Source: Hyaloscypha bicolor E
Taxonomy: Eukaryota > Ascomycota > Leotiomycetes > Helotiales > Hyaloscyphaceae
Assembly: GCF_002865645.1 (NCBI RefSeq)
Contig: NW_020194659.1
Location: 252,688-316,687 of the forward strand
Direction of reading: 5' to 3'
DNA length: 64,000 bases
The notes beneath the pieces are model-generated. The model was not told the DNA's origin. It saw only the letters and a list, made by a program, of their open reading frames with translations, and made no database searches. Shown in pieces: positions 49,386-59,402 of the stretch. The position numbers were made by a program, and so were the translations under genes. Position 1 is the stretch's first letter. Each line of letters opens with the position of its first letter.

Positions 49386-51637
49386 TTAGAAAGACACCTC
49401 ACAGTCCCAATCCTTCATAACCGCCGCCCAATGCAATCGGCCCTTGACCGAGAACTCTGGATCCTTATTATCAACAGTGTCTGCCACACCTTGCATTCTT
49501 TGCTGCCGATAAGCATCTCGTCTCTTCCACACCTCTTGGGTTATTTCCCAGCACTTGGAGACATTGGTAACTCTCATATGTGCTAACATGGCAACCCATC
49601 GTTCTTTGGCCCAGTCCCTCTCTTCCTTGTTGTTTGCTTCGCAGCCTGCTACAAACAGTGGATATATTTGCGTGAAGGTTACCGAACAACTCGGTGGAGA
49701 ACGCGAGAGGTGCTTAACTGTGGTCCGGGCCAGGCACTGACTGCTGGCCATACCAAAGATGTCTGGCATAACTTGATGAAGGAATAGAAGAATAGCGTAT
49801 CGGTATGCCTCCGCAGTATGTACCACATATTGCTTGTCCAAGGCAGAGAGGTGTACTGTAGTCGTAGATAAATAGCTCGTGTCGTGGGAGTATCGCCCGA
49901 CTTTGCGTTTCAAGGCTTCGGCTTTTGTGATAATGTCTGAAGTTGTTACCGTTGCCATCCTGACTTCGTAGCAAAGGTCTGCTGCAGCGTAAATCAACTC
50001 GACAAAGGTCAAAGAATAGGAGATCCAAGGATCCAGAAGGACAGAGCATGGATGTGTTTCCCAATTCGGCGGAAATGGTCGCATAAATCCCCTAAATTTT
50101 AAGCAGGTTCTAGGATTTTCTTCTGAGATCGTTGACTGCACCAGATCTGAGAGTGCATCCATATAAAACAAAGTTGACACTAGAAACAGGGAAGAATAGG
50201 AGTCAGCAGACGAAGGTTTCGGTGCAATATTCCGGCGCTGCGAACCAATTTTCAGAACGATTGCAAACGCTCCCTTGAGATGTGTTTTCCCCTCGCGAAA
50301 ACTATCATTCCACCTTGCCCAGGATGCCAGGAGTAGGACTGTTGCAAGAGCGGATATTTCGAACCCTGGGCGGCTCAGCTCGTTACTCAATATGCGAAGG
50401 CTATGAATTATTGAGGCCGCTCCATGATTATGAAGTTGGACGTCGGCTATAAGTGTGGATACATGCAGAGCCGTGATGGCAGATATGGCATGGGGTAGGC
50501 TTTCTGAGCTCCGCATACGTGGTAGTATCAAAGTCTGCCACATGTTGTTTTCGCCACTCGTGATTGACAGCATGGGACAAATTTGTTCTCGAAAGCGCGA
50601 GAAAAGGACTTCAGGGCTATCTGGTCGGTCTTGAATGGTTCCGGGAAGCGCCCCGGGAAAGACGTCGCCATAGTGGTTTAGACCACCTTGTCTGAGTCCG
50701 AACATATGAAACGGAGTGGAGGAGTCCGAGGAAGCCGTTGTGGTTGTGGCAGAGTTGAGGAGGTGAGACAAGGAGAGCTCAGCTGATTGGTACGAAGTAC
50801 CATCCAGGCTTGAGCGACTAAGTTGGTTATGAAATACAGCGAGTTTGCGTACAGGGCTGCAATTGCAGAGTAAATCTTGCCAGAAAAACCTGGGAGTGAT
50901 TAGTGCAGTCATGATTCAAGGGGTCACGGTCAACAACCTGGTGCAAGGAGAGCACTTTGGGAGAGTTTTATCACATTTCATCTTGCGGCTCTTGCAATTT
51001 CCACAGGGCCTTGTGGCAAAAATTTTCACGGATGAAGAAACTGTTTGAAGACAGGTATTGGATGGTGAGTCAGGACCTGGTGTGAAAACACTGAAAGCAG
51101 GAGATGGCGCTATTCAAGGTATTAGCCACTGTCCAATCACCATAAAAAGGTAAGTATACCGTCGCTTGGACTCGGCATGGACAGCAGATCTTCTTCAGTG
51201 ACATTGTTCCGTTTAAGATATCGATTGATATTCCTTTCAGCCACCGGTTTCTTGTCGACACGAAACCCACTGTCTTTGTCATCCTCTCTCTTCCGCTTTA
51301 CTCGTACGCGTGCGATTTGAACCATAACATCTCCTTTCACATTCTTGATGTCGAATCGCCATTTCGTTAGCCGACTCTTGAGCTGTTTTTCCCTATCTGA
51401 AGTCTTAGCCATGTCCGCCGCTTTGAATACAAACTCTGAGAAAGGAAGAACTTACGTAGGAGTGAAGCCATATTCGTGCTCCAAAGCATGCGTGACCTCT
51501 TGAAGAGTCTTCTGTTCCAGGACATAGAGGCGTTCAATTTTCGGCTTCATGTCTTCCCATTCGTCAGACGTGTATCGGGGCGCATACTCGCGAGGCCCAT
51601 GAGACGTAGGAGCTGGGAGTCTGAATGTTGACTCCAT
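49386..51637 (-). CDS. Transcription factor joining Clr5, Zn2Cys6 and fungal TF domains
   Basis: Nuclear DNA-binding regulator. My model has exons 51456-51637, 51160-51392, 50938-51076 and 49386-50889 (685 aa); introns 63, 83 and 48 bp. Residues about 18-75 are a Clr5 domain (YTSDEWEDMKPKIERLY...LTKWRF). A basic linker leads to a Zn2Cys6 cluster CGNCKSRKMKCDKTLPKCSPC at about residues 164-184, spaced C-x2-C-x6-C-x6-C-x2-C. The last exon carries the PF11951-type fungal regulatory domain (FREQICPML...AISAITALH...ISALATVLLLASWARW). A two-gene reading is possible: the Clr5 part could end at a stop at 51137 and the cluster begin separately, but no in-frame Met starts the cluster and the splice phases agree with fusion. 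Targets unknown. Confidence 0.75.
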
Positions 51638-52478
51638 GACGAAGTCCGGAATGGGTCAGAAATCAGGCTGAATTATCTTTGAGTGTTCATTCCAGAATGG
51701 ACGGGCGATACTTGATTCAAATACGCGACTGCTTGGACCGGTGGTGCAAACTTCAAGACATGTGGCTGCAGAATGGCGGAGGCTGATGTATCCCCCACCC
51801 CCACATCATTGGGCCACAAGTCAGGCATGGCCTTGTGGCGTTCCCAATCCGGGGATTTTGGAACTTCTGGCTTTGGCTTGGGGGCGAAGCCTTGATTGGC
51901 TCAACACCTGACAGGCAGAACCCATCCCATCACGAGACTGGTGCCAACGCCACGTTCTCGCCTTCCCGGAGCTGAAGCCAAAAGTTCCTTTTATCCAGTA
52001 TTTCCCGATCCTCACATCCCTCAGGACTCAAACGTCAAAGTTTGGCGGTCGGAGGGATGTCTCGGGCGGGATACTCGCCCACCAATGCTACTGCACCGGC
52101 CGTCCCGTCTTGTAATCCTTCGATGGCCAAAGTTCGATTCGGATGGGGCAGGAGCAGGCATCAGGGCTTGGGACCGGGGTGATAGACGCACCATCCCCAG
52201 GTATGGTGATCACTTTTAGATCCCACACAGATCTCAAAGTCTCATCTTGCGAAAATTCCATTCGAGAATAGGTAAAGCTTTGATAGCCAAAAGTTCGATT
52301 GCGCCTCCAACAAGGCGCGAGCAGGCACAGACGTAAGATCCAAAAGTTCCTTTCGAGGATAGATAAACTCGCTGCCATTTCCTGTCTCCCATGAGCGTCT
52401 CCGTTTCTCGTGCACCCGAAAAGCTGTCGAGGCTCTCCTTCGCACTCCGGTCAATCCTCTTGACAAACCTAAGCCTGC
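51638..52478. other. Intergenic
   Basis: No supportable gene. Two related stretches, AAAGTTCGATTCGGATGGGG near 52130 and AAAAGTTCGATTGCG near 52288, each close to AGGCATCAG or GCAGGCACAG, suggest a small degenerate repeat. Confidence 0.4.
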
Positions 52479-52619
52479 ATGTTCAAACGATCAATGCTCT
52501 CCACCGACTCTACCATAGCCCTCGCAGTCGGCCTCGGTGGCCTGCTCGTCTCCACCATCGGTACAATCGTCGGGTACATGAGCTACAAATCCATGAAAGC
52601 AGGGCATGTTGAAAGTTAA
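52479..52619 (+). CDS. Small single-helix membrane protein, unrecognised
   Basis: A 46-residue open frame: a short basic lead (MFKRS), then an uninterrupted hydrophobic helix of about 22 residues with Gly pairs (VGLGGLLVSTIGTIVGYM), then a short charged tail. Such a clean amphiphilic layout is uncommon by chance, but there is no other evidence. The internal Met six codons in (52494) may be the true start. Confidence 0.35.
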   Translation: MFKRSMLSTDSTIALAVGLGGLLVSTIGTIVGYMSYKSMKAGHVES

Positions 52620-53038
52620 AATTTCTCTTGACAAGTAACTTGAAATCTGTGCTGAATTTTTAACAGATGAGAGGGTCTTACCACGACACTTCTCGGCTGG
52701 CGGATATATTGGAGGTGTGTCGAGAGTACCCTCTATGCCACCCAAGGCACACCTCTCTTGGCCACGAGACTCGTTCACTGAGTTGGGATATCAGGAAGGG
52801 TATCGAGATCGCCGGGTTTGAAGGCGTCATATATGGTCGAATGTCAAACCGAGACCTGGGCGTGACTGTAAACACTGTTATGCATGAATGGATGTATCAG
52901 CGTAGTTACCCATACATCGTTATTAAAACGCTTTGGATCCATTCTATTAGAAGACAACATAGATGAAGAGGGAATTCGAGGTGTCTATGTTTGTGCTCTT
53001 TCGATGCTATATGAGAGATAGATTGATAACATACTTTG

Positions 53039-53402
53039 TGAAAAAGAATTTCCTCTGCATTAACTCCCAGCCTGGCTGGATCAGCCCTCCATCGAGACTG
53101 AAGTCTGGGTATGCGTTCGTCTGAGAATTTGTCCGCATAGATATCCACCTCCGCATGGCCAGCGTCGTCTCCTTTTTTATCCATGCACAAGTCTACCAAA
53201 TACAAAACCAAATTGGAAATTCTCCTCAACAAAACGAGCTCACCTGGGGCCACTTTGCCTTCGGTCTGGTCATAGGAATACAACCAGGAGAGGAGGGAAA
53301 AAAACAAAAACACCACCTGGCATGAAACCTCGGTGCCTTTGCTACACTTGTAGATATAAGCCTTGCGAAGTTGCGATGATGAGACGAAAATAATCGGACC
53401 AT
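53039..53402 (-). CDS. Possible small mitochondrial-targeted protein (multi-exon)
   Basis: A start at 53402 opens an Arg/Ser-rich, acid-free stretch (MVRLFSSHHRNFARLISTS) typical of a mitochondrial presequence. It runs to a donor near 53313 with a pyrimidine-rich acceptor near 53267, a 22-nt mini-exon, another donor (GTGAGC near 53244) and a further exon ending at a GTATGT donor near 53040. The downstream exon looks most protein-like in a frame (DDAGHAEVDIYADKFSDERI) that does not join the presequence in phase with the junctions I chose, so the model is incomplete. No family recognised. Confidence 0.28.
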
Positions 53403-53517
53403 TTCAACTGAATATCTCACAACCTCATCTCATCCCACGCAAATCAAGCATTGAACAAAGCCAAACTCCATTCTCCTAACCGTGTCCTCTGATGCATGCA
53501 AGTCTCATGAAACTCAT

Positions 53518-54723
53518 CTAAATACCCAACACAGTCTTCCCCCTCTCATAAACATAAAAGCTCACCGCAACCATTGGCACGACCTTCACATACCCAATCG
53601 TCAGTCCCACCCAGAACCCTTGAACCCCCCGCTCCCTGAAAATCATCTTGGCTGTCTCGCCAACATGTAAGCGATGCCCATCTCCGACCGCGCCTCCGAC
53701 TTGCATTCTCCTTCTAATTACCTCGAGTGGGTATGCACTTGTCTGTGATACCAGACCTGCGATACCGCCAGAGAAGAGCTCGGCCCAGGAACGTAGAGGT
53801 GCTGGTTTGTTTGGTGGGGAATTGGAGGGTCTGGGGAGAGTGGTATAAGGAGCGAGTGCAGGGTGCCGCAAGATATCTCCCGCTGTGTCGTGAGTAAGGA
53901 AGGACATTCCTGCATACGGCAACATGCCCATAATCGTCGCCGAGAAGCCTCTATAGAAATTCGCCAGTCCCGCTCTCGGCACCACCGTCCTAACAGCCTC
54001 TGTCGTCACTGCAAAAACGGCTGGTCCGGAAACTGGTCTTTGAGGTGGGGGAGTTTCGTTGTATATTCTTTTGCAGATTGCGGAGAGGGAGGAGCGAGAG
54101 TCGCGTTTTGTTTCAAATGCGAGACGCACACGGATTACTTCCAAAGGATAAGTGAAGAAGACGCTGGTCACTCCTGCCAAACTCCCGCTAAGTAATCTTC
54201 GAATTGGAGTTTCTTGTGCAGGGGAGTGGATAATGACGGAGCGGATCTGCTCATACGCAAGGAATTTGATGGCAGCGTAAGGAAAGATTCGAAGCAGGGT
54301 TGCGGAATGCCCGCGGAAGAGTCCTCGTGTGCCGTCTTCACGGTAGATGTCTTTCATCGCCGTGATGACCCCAAACCAGCTGCCGGTGTATTTTGCGAAT
54401 TGGGGATTCGAGGCTTGGAAGAGGATTTTGACGCGGTCGAGGGGGGCGACCATTGTTTTGGCCTATTTCATATACCATCAGCACACGCTCATGACATTGG
54501 AATGAAGAGGGAAATGTACAGCACTCCCTGCCAGTCCTCCAGCAAGCCCAGTCCGCCATATGTAGTCGAAGCTCTGCTTGTGCGGCTTCTTCGTCTTCGG
54601 TGCTATCGTGTCGTCATCTGTGGGACAGATAGCCAACTGCTTCTTCCGCGCCTCGTCCATCTCTCGTGGTTTGTCGGCGAGCAGCGCGGGAGGGGAGGCA
54701 TCTTTCAAGAAGGCCGAGGGCAT
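53518..54723 (-). CDS. LEU5: Mitochondrial carrier, LEU5/SLC25A16 type (coenzyme A import)
   Basis: Inner mitochondrial membrane carrier. Yeast Leu5p and human SLC25A16/A42 relatives are needed for coenzyme A in the matrix. Exons 54520-54723 and 53518-54462 with a 57-bp intron (382 aa). The three carrier repeats each show the P-x-D/E-x2-K/R signature: PLDRVK (about residue 76), PLEVIRVR and PLEVIRRR. The run GLAGGLAGSAAKTMVAPLDRVKI bridging the intron and the following LFQASNPQFAKYTG match the Leu5 branch closely. A hydrophilic N-terminal 55 residues precede helix 1. An insert rich in Pro and Ser separates repeats 2 and 3. The start at 54723 is the only Met upstream of the domain. Confidence 0.92.
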
Positions 54724-55212
54724 TCCTTGCCGCCCAGAGGCTTCGGTGTGTATTATCTTCTTGCTGGAAGTGGGATTGTCATTCCGCCGTGATATAGGGA
54801 GTAGGAAGGAGGAAGGTGGTCAGGAATAAGAGAAGTGTTGTCTTTGAGAGTAGTTGAATTGAAGTGGTTGTGCCATCAAAATGCGGTTTCTTGAGTTGCC
54901 GCGGACGTCATCTTAGCGCATGCCGGTCTCGGCAATCTTCAACGGTTTTTTGACCCGCTGTTTTCCGAGGTGCAGGAGGTGGAGTTTTCTTTATCCCCTC
55001 GTTGTCTTCGTATTATCCAAATTGTTATGACTTCGATATTTCCACCCTTTGGGAACTACCAGTCGCAAACCCATATAGTTATGGCTATTTCTCTTGGAAT
55101 TTGTCGAGCTCGCACGTGACCAGAACTATATGTACTTTTCTGCGTCCGAGTGTCTTCTCTTCTCTCTCAATCTTTTCATCAAATATACCATTTTACGTTG
55201 CTTCTTGTTTTC
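54724..55212. promoter_or_regulatory. Shared divergent promoter, LEU5 / METTL4-type gene
   Basis: 489 bp between outward-facing genes. No specific site is called. Confidence 0.45.
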
Positions 55213-56352
55213 ATGGCATCATGTATATTATACCAAAATCTGGACTCAACTGTCATACTTATCGACATTCCCCGCTCAATTGAAGAAGCTCAAGGAGATT
55301 CTTCACAGAGATTGCTTTCATCGAAGCCGATCGAGCATCCGTTTCCATCCGTTGAGCCGAAGTCTGAAAAGGCACGAAAAAATCTTGGAGAACTTGCTTT
55401 GGAAGAGTTGATCTTGCAGAAACATATACAGCTTTCATTGGATCAGTTGAGCAATGAATGGAGTGGAGAGTGGTGTCTACCACGGTGTGTGAAGTCTGTC
55501 TCCGAGGGTTGTGGAAAACTGAAGGTGAAACTTGGCACGAAGCGGAAGAGAGGAGAGGAACAGCGCGAAGTTGCAAAAAGCCCTGAGACGGAAGAGAGTA
55601 CAGATCAAGATCCGAATGCCAACCCCAAAGATGGGACTTTCTTCAGGAACTCTACGCTGAAACCAACAATAATACCCGTGGGGAAAGATGCTGTACAGGT
55701 ACCCTCCAACTCAACAGCATTATGCGGAGACATCACATCCACAACCGAGATCTTCATCTCCCAGGCCCCAAAATTCGACCTTATAATCCTCGACCCACCA
55801 TGGCCAAACCGCTCAGCACGAAGAAAGAAGTCATACGGAGTCTCATACGGTAACCACGAGATCCGATCCTTGTTGTTATCACTTCCCCTCACAAACAACC
55901 TTACAGACGACGCTCTCGTAGGGGTCTGGGTAACCAACAAACCGACCTTTCGCGAGATGGTACTTGGTGAAAGAGGCCTATTCGAGGAATGGGGTGTACA
56001 GTTGGTAGAAGAGTGGATGTGGCTTAAGGTTACTTCAACAGGGGAGCCGATATCCGAGTTGAGTTCGATGTGGAGGAAACCATACGAGATTTTGCTTGTA
56101 GGAAGGAGGACTATTTCCAGAAATGGGGATGTGAAAAGGAGAGTCTTGGTCGGAGTTCCGGATCTGCATTCCCAGAAGCCAAATCTGAAGAGTATTTTCG
56201 AACAGGTGATGAAGAAAGAGAAGTATGAGGCATTGGAGGTCTTTGCCAGGAACCTAACGGTCGGGTGGTGGGGCTGGGGGGACGAAGTGCTGAAGTTCCA
56301 GAGTGAGGAGTACTGGATAGAGGGAGAGCATTTAACCCAGGATATCCCATAA
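55213..56352 (+). CDS. MT-A70 family N6-adenine methyltransferase, METTL4 type
   Basis: S-adenosylmethionine-dependent adenine-N6 methyltransferase; METTL4 relatives modify U2 snRNA or, as reported in some species, DNA. Single exon; I prefer the Met at 55213 (379 aa) because it opens directly on a conserved-looking stretch, while the Met at 55150 adds a hydrophobic 21-residue leader. The catalytic DPPW is at about residues 194-197 within DLIILDPPWPNRSARRK. It is followed by GVWVTNKPTFREM, EEWMWLKVTSTGEPISEL and WRKPYEILLVGRR, then VGVPDLHSQKPNLKSIFE, an order typical of METTL4. The N-terminal half is low in conservation and carries a basic KRKRG stretch that may act as a nuclear signal. Its stop is 64 bp from that of the converging uL23m gene. 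Confidence 0.9.
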   Translation: MASCILYQNLDSTVILIDIPRSIEEAQGDSSQRLLSSKPIEHPFPSVEPKSEKARKNLGELALEELILQKHIQLSLDQLSNEWSGEWCLPRCVKSVSEGCGKLKVKLGTKRKRGEEQREVAKSPETEESTDQDPNANPKDGTFFRNSTLKPTIIPVGKDAVQVPSNSTALCGDITSTTEIFISQAPKFDLIILDPPWPNRSARRKKSYGVSYGNHEIRSLLLSLPLTNNLTDDALVGVWVTNKPTFREMVLGERGLFEEWGVQLVEEWMWLKVTSTGEPISELSSMWRKPYEILLVGRRTISRNGDVKRRVLVGVPDLHSQKPNLKSIFEQVMKKEKYEALEVFARNLTVGWWGWGDEVLKFQSEEYWIEGEHLTQDIP

Positions 56353-56416
56353 TATTGATAAATACATGTTGTACACCCATCCGTCTACACCTACCATGTT
56401 TTCATCAAAGTTCCCT

Positions 56417-57134
56417 TCATGGCCCGGTCTTAGGCAATTCGACATCCGTCTCAACCTCCACCTCCTCCCCATTAATATCCCACTCGTTCTCCTTCGGCGT
56501 CGACCTCCAGCTTTCTTTACCCTGTAACAGCGCCTTTGCTTGTTCCGCCATACTAGCCCTTTCTCCCGTTGGTTTTTCCCTGAAATCAGGTCTGAACATT
56601 TCTTCGTGCTGCGTTCGATCCTTATTCGCTGCATCGAAAGTGCTTTTATCCCACCTATCCCCTTGTTAGCCTCCGCATCCTCACCACCTAAAATATCATC
56701 AGAACATACGAATCAAACTCCTTCGGCTCCTCTGGCCACACAAACGGCCTCTCCATCTCCACCATCATCTTCTTAATACTCTTCGGCCGGAACCACTTCC
56801 TAGGCTTCGGCCGCTTCGAGCCCGGCTTGTCCTGCGTGATTTTCTTCATCTGGATGTAGGAGCGTACGCCATGCACGCGAATACCGTAGGCGTGGAAGAG
56901 GTAGTCGCGGAGGTCAAGCTTGTTTAGGGAGAGTGGGACGAGGAAGGTGGCGAAGTTGGGGGGCGAGCTGGGCGTGCGGAGGAGGGTGAGGACGAAGTTT
57001 GGTCTGGGGATAGTTAATGGTGAAATGGAGGTGGAGAGGGTGGTTTGGATGGGAACGGGGGAGGAAGGGGATGCGTACAAGAAAACCTGCTTCTTGCCGA
57101 AGATTGGCGGTCTGATGGCTCGTTGGGTTGCCAT
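56417..57134 (-). CDS. Mitochondrial large-subunit ribosomal protein uL23m
   Basis: Component of the mitochondrial 54S subunit near the peptide exit (yeast MRP20). Exons 56710-57134 and 56417-56654; the 55-bp intron has a GTATGT donor and a CTAAC branch site. 220 aa. Marks: IFGKKQVFLYA at the start, FATFLVPLSLNKLDLRDYLFHAYGI in the RNA-binding fold, VRSYIQMKK, RKWFRPKSIKKMMVEMERPFVWPEEP, and, across the splice, FDSWDKSTFDAANKD. The C-terminal acidic tail with QAKALLQGKESWRS is typical of fungal forms. The start at 57134 is chosen over the upstream Met at 57200, which would put a hydrophobic stretch before it. Confidence 0.88.
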
Positions 57135-57513
57135 TATGCCAATTGACACGAGGACAATCCTGTGAATGAAAAGTGAAGCTGTTGATAGCTCAGCTCGCAC
57201 TCATGCCTTGAAGGTGCACCCGCGATAAATTTCGACCCCAAGTGGGTCCAGCCCCCGACCAATGAGACCCCTGCACACCTGCGTGGCAGGAGCAGCCTTG
57301 TGCAAGGCTGCGACTCCCAAACGTCACCTCGGTTCCTTACAAGTTTCCTTACAAATACTCGCAACCCACCCCACTTGCCCCGCTGCTGTTGAACAACCTT
57401 CTCAAACACAACAAACTCTTCTTCCCCCTTTCAAAACAAGATAGATCCAGACCAATTGACTTCGCTTCTTGAAAAGCAATCTCGAAAAAGATACTACGAG
57501 TAATTGATGCACG
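57135..57513. promoter_or_regulatory. Shared divergent promoter, uL23m / dienelactone hydrolase
   Basis: 379 bp between two divergent genes; C/T-rich leader before 57514. No defined site called. Confidence 0.45.
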
Positions 57514-58437
57514 ATGGCTTCTAATCCGCCAGCCCAATGCTGCACTGTTGGTGTCAAGCACGAGTAAGTGCCCCTCCTTGCCTCTCCTGGTGCCCCTCCT
57601 CCACTTTTGTCTTTACAATTGCACCGCTGCTTCAAAAATGGGATTGCTTGACAAGGAAAACAGAGGTGAACCAACCGGCAAATCCATTAAAATCGGGAGC
57701 ATCGAAGCCTACGTCGCGGAGCCCACCGGTAAGAACATCCACAAAGGCACCGCAATCCTCTATCTCCCCGACGTAATCGGCATCTGGCAGAACTCGCAAT
57801 TGATGGCCGACCAACTCGCTGTCAACGGATACTACACCATCATCCCAGATCTGTTTAACGGCGATGCATTGAAGCTCAATCGACCGGCTGGTTTCAATCT
57901 GATGGAGTGGTTGGCCAAGGGAACGGGCGGGAATAATCCACATACGTACGAGTATGTGGATCCGATTGTCGAGAAGAGCATTGCTTGGTTGAAGGAGCAG
58001 GGGTTCAAGAAGATTGGGAGTGTTGGGTATTGCTTTGTACGTCAATCCACTTTCCTTCCCTTTCTTACCTTCGTCCAACAAGTGGCCAATGTGTTGAATA
58101 GGGAGCCAAATACACTATTCGTTTCATGCCAAAGGGAAAGGGCATCGATGTCGGTTACGTTGCTCACCCTTCTTTCGTGGAGGAATCCGAGCTCGCTGCC
58201 ATCTCTGGACCTCTCTCGATTGCTGCCGCAGAGACAGATCAGATCTTTCCGGCCGAAAAACGCCACAAGTCCGAAACGATCCTCATTGAGACTAAGCAGC
58301 CGTACCAGATTAACTTGTATAGTGGTGTGAGCCATGGTTTCAGTATTAGGTGTGATACGAGCAAGAAGATCGAGAAGTTTAGCAAGGAGCAGGCGTTTTT
58401 GCAAGCTGTGACCTGGTTTGACGAGCATTTGGTTTGA
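57514..58437 (+). CDS. Dienelactone hydrolase family protein
   Basis: Alpha/beta hydrolase, likely cytosolic. Bacterial members open dienelactone in chloroaromatic breakdown; fungal members are of broad or unknown function. Exons 57514-57563, 57664-58036 and 58102-58437 (252 aa); introns 100 and 65 bp. The nucleophile elbow GYCFGAK is formed across the second splice (Cys near 140). The acid lies in AAETDQIFPAE and the His in SGVSHGFSIR. The opening has a CC pair (MASNPPAQCC) common in fungal relatives, and YLPDVIGIWQNSQLMADQLA follows strand 1. Length and triad are complete, so the enzyme should be active. Natural substrate unknown. Confidence 0.92.
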
Positions 58438-59402
58438 CTACATGATGGCAGGATTGGAGAGAAACTGTGAAGATTTAGCTTGTTTGCATGGATGGAATCG
58501 GAAGGTAGCTTGAGCTTGACTCGCTCACTGATGACTTGACTTGAGATGAGGAAATCCTGTGGCATGAATGTGAAACATTCTTCGCTCCTTTCATCGCACA
58601 ATCAACTGTGAAATGTGACCGTGTTGGCTCTGGAGCGATTTCACAGGATGAGGATACAAATCCAACACGCGCTGGCAAGTACCAATGCACCATCTAACCT
58701 CCTCCCCAGCTCCCTGAATCCCGATGAAATCGAACTTAAAACATACCCCATCCACCTCCGATCGTAACAGTCTGCCCCGACACCAACACAGCCATGACGC
58801 TTTAACTTGAGAAAATGAGAACAAATCCAACCTCCGAAGTAGAAAACATCGAACGGCAAGAAGTTTGGATGATGGGAATGGGACTGGCGCTCTAGGGACT
58901 TTATTTGAGAGTGCTTGGTTATGGTGTGAGACCTCGTCTCAGCGAAGAGGGTCAATGAATGGCACTGGTGCTGCTCTTTTGAGGCACCCCAGCTTTGATG
59001 TATGGCACACTTGAAGCTTGATCGCATTCTGAGATGATTTTCGAGTTTCGAGTTTCGAGTGTGAGATGGGTTTCTGTCATCAAGAAAGATGTCATTTGTG
59101 ACTGGAAGTAGTGCTTGTTTCGGCGATAAGAAATCCTTATCGTTGGCTCATGTCAAATTAACCGGTCGAGGTCCTGATCTTGAGGACAGAGGATTCATTC
59201 ATTGTCTAGACCCCATTCGCGTCCTGCCTCACACGATTTGCTCACTGCGAGGAGACCGTATTCCCTGTCGGTGCTTGGATGGCCTCCCCTTCATGAACGA
59301 CCAACTCTGAATCTCGACGAATGAAGCTGCGTCCCCCATCCCCTCCTCGTGACGGGGCTTCGTCTTCAAGCTCAATGCCCGCTTCCCCTCAAGCGCCCAA
59401 CG
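58438..59402. other. Intergenic, 5' of TSC1
   Basis: No supportable gene; open frames here overlap each other on the minus strand without domain content. A short TTTCGAG direct repeat lies at 59039-59059. Confidence 0.45.
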
